35,134 bases of DNA from Yoonia sp. (GTDB lineage: Bacteria > Pseudomonadota > Alphaproteobacteria > Rhodobacterales > Rhodobacteraceae), in contig JAQXBV010000043.1 of the NCBI GenBank assembly GCA_029252195.1, forward strand, positions 1 to 35,134, read 5' to 3'. Positions 35,016 through 35,134 of this stretch are shown here, one piece after another. The stretch's first letter is position 1, and each line of letters opens with the position of its first letter. A model generated the notes under the pieces. It searched no databases. It was given only the letters and a program-made list of their open reading frames with translations, and was not told where the DNA came from. Made by a program: the position numbers and the translations under genes.

Positions 35016-35134
35016 TGAGCAGCCCCACTTGAGTGGTCCAAATTGAAAGTTAGTGCATGATTGGCCTTTGGTCCATCGGAACGATGGCTTCTGGCGCAGG
35101 TGGGCGGTAGCCCAAAGCACTATGGGGTCGTTTG
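35016..35134 (-). mobile_element. End of an IS3-family insertion sequence, truncated by the window edge
   Basis: TGAGCAGCCCCACTT beginning at 35016 is the probable terminal inverted repeat, followed inward by the end of a transposase gene on the minus strand. The other end is outside the window, so direct target repeats cannot be checked. Confidence 0.65.
35050..35134 (-). CDS. IS3-family transposase OrfB, C-terminal fragment
   Basis: The minus strand from the window edge reads KRPHSALGYRPPAPEAIV and ends at TAA (complement of 35050-35052). HSALGYRPPAPE is a hallmark of the end of IS3-family integrase-core transposases. Only 27 residues are visible. It is a different element from the transposase fragment at the left end, whose motif reads HSALGWKSPVAF. 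Confidence 0.8.
   Translation of the reverse strand, partial: KRPHSALGYRPPAPEAIVPMDQRPIMH

Noticed and set aside
34826..35041. 71-residue minus-strand frame near the right end
   Set aside because: Its first part runs through the IS terminal repeat and it has no ribosome site or recognisable domain.

Overview
The window looks like chromosomal DNA from a marine alphaproteobacterium of the Roseobacter group (Rhodobacteraceae). The evidence is GC-rich coding DNA, many TTG/GTG starts with clear Shine-Dalgarno sequences, a CckA-type hybrid kinase, a TRAP transporter joined to a sulfonate (DHPS) catabolic cluster, and a DmdA-like/DmdB-like gene set. Both ends lie in the 3' ends of two different IS3-family transposase genes, so the piece is probably bounded by repeats (a contig or an island-like segment). 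A tRNA-Gly(CCC) sits just inside the right end.

Layout, left to right. (1) 1-118: transposase remnant. (2) 341-2728: a two-gene polyamine module, carboxynorspermidine/carboxyspermidine decarboxylase and dehydrogenase; the dehydrogenase carries a perfect 24-bp in-frame tandem duplication. (3) 2861-7594: an Lrp/AsnC regulator, then a tight four-gene operon of DmdA-like THF methyltransferase, OsmC protein, crotonase-fold protein lacking both catalytic glutamates, and DmdB-like acyl-CoA ligase. (4) 7703-9888: a small membrane-anchored Cys-containing protein and an SLC13/TrkA-C permease. (5) 10094-15552: cyanophycinase, cyanophycin synthetase and an ATP-grasp-less Mur-ligase companion, a nitrogen-storage locus. 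(6) 15587-24692: a LacI-type repressor facing a long operon with two operator-like repeats between them. The operon encodes a 57-aa two-TM protein, TRAP transporter DctP/Q/M, a histidinol-dehydrogenase-like HpsN, SDR HpsO, Zn-ADH HpsP, a universal stress protein and the two sulfopyruvate decarboxylase subunits ComD/ComE, and ends in a strong intrinsic terminator. (7) 24762-25355: a sulfotransferase-family protein. (8) 25356-30442, minus strand: guaB, an RsmB-like rRNA methyltransferase and cckA, with a CtrA-type TTAA-N7-TTAA box before cckA. (9) 30578-34587: an agmatinase-family ureohydrolase, a 2Fe-2S/ASKHA corrinoid-activator-like protein and a SAM methyltransferase. (10) 34640-35134: tRNA-Gly, an AT-rich stretch, and the second IS end.

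How the genes may work together. The hps/com operon should import 2,3-dihydroxypropane-1-sulfonate, interconvert its enantiomers (HpsO/HpsP), oxidise it to sulfolactate (HpsN) and decarboxylate sulfopyruvate to sulfoacetaldehyde (ComDE). The sulfolactate dehydrogenase and the desulfonating enzyme (Xsc or equivalent) are not here and must lie elsewhere. The cyanophycin genes, agmatinase and polyamine pair could form an arginine store-to-polyamine route, but that is inference. The most novel-looking items are the DmdA-like/OsmC/crotonase/ligase operon, the Mur-ligase companion of cyanophycin synthetase, and the 57-aa membrane protein that leads the sulfonate operon.
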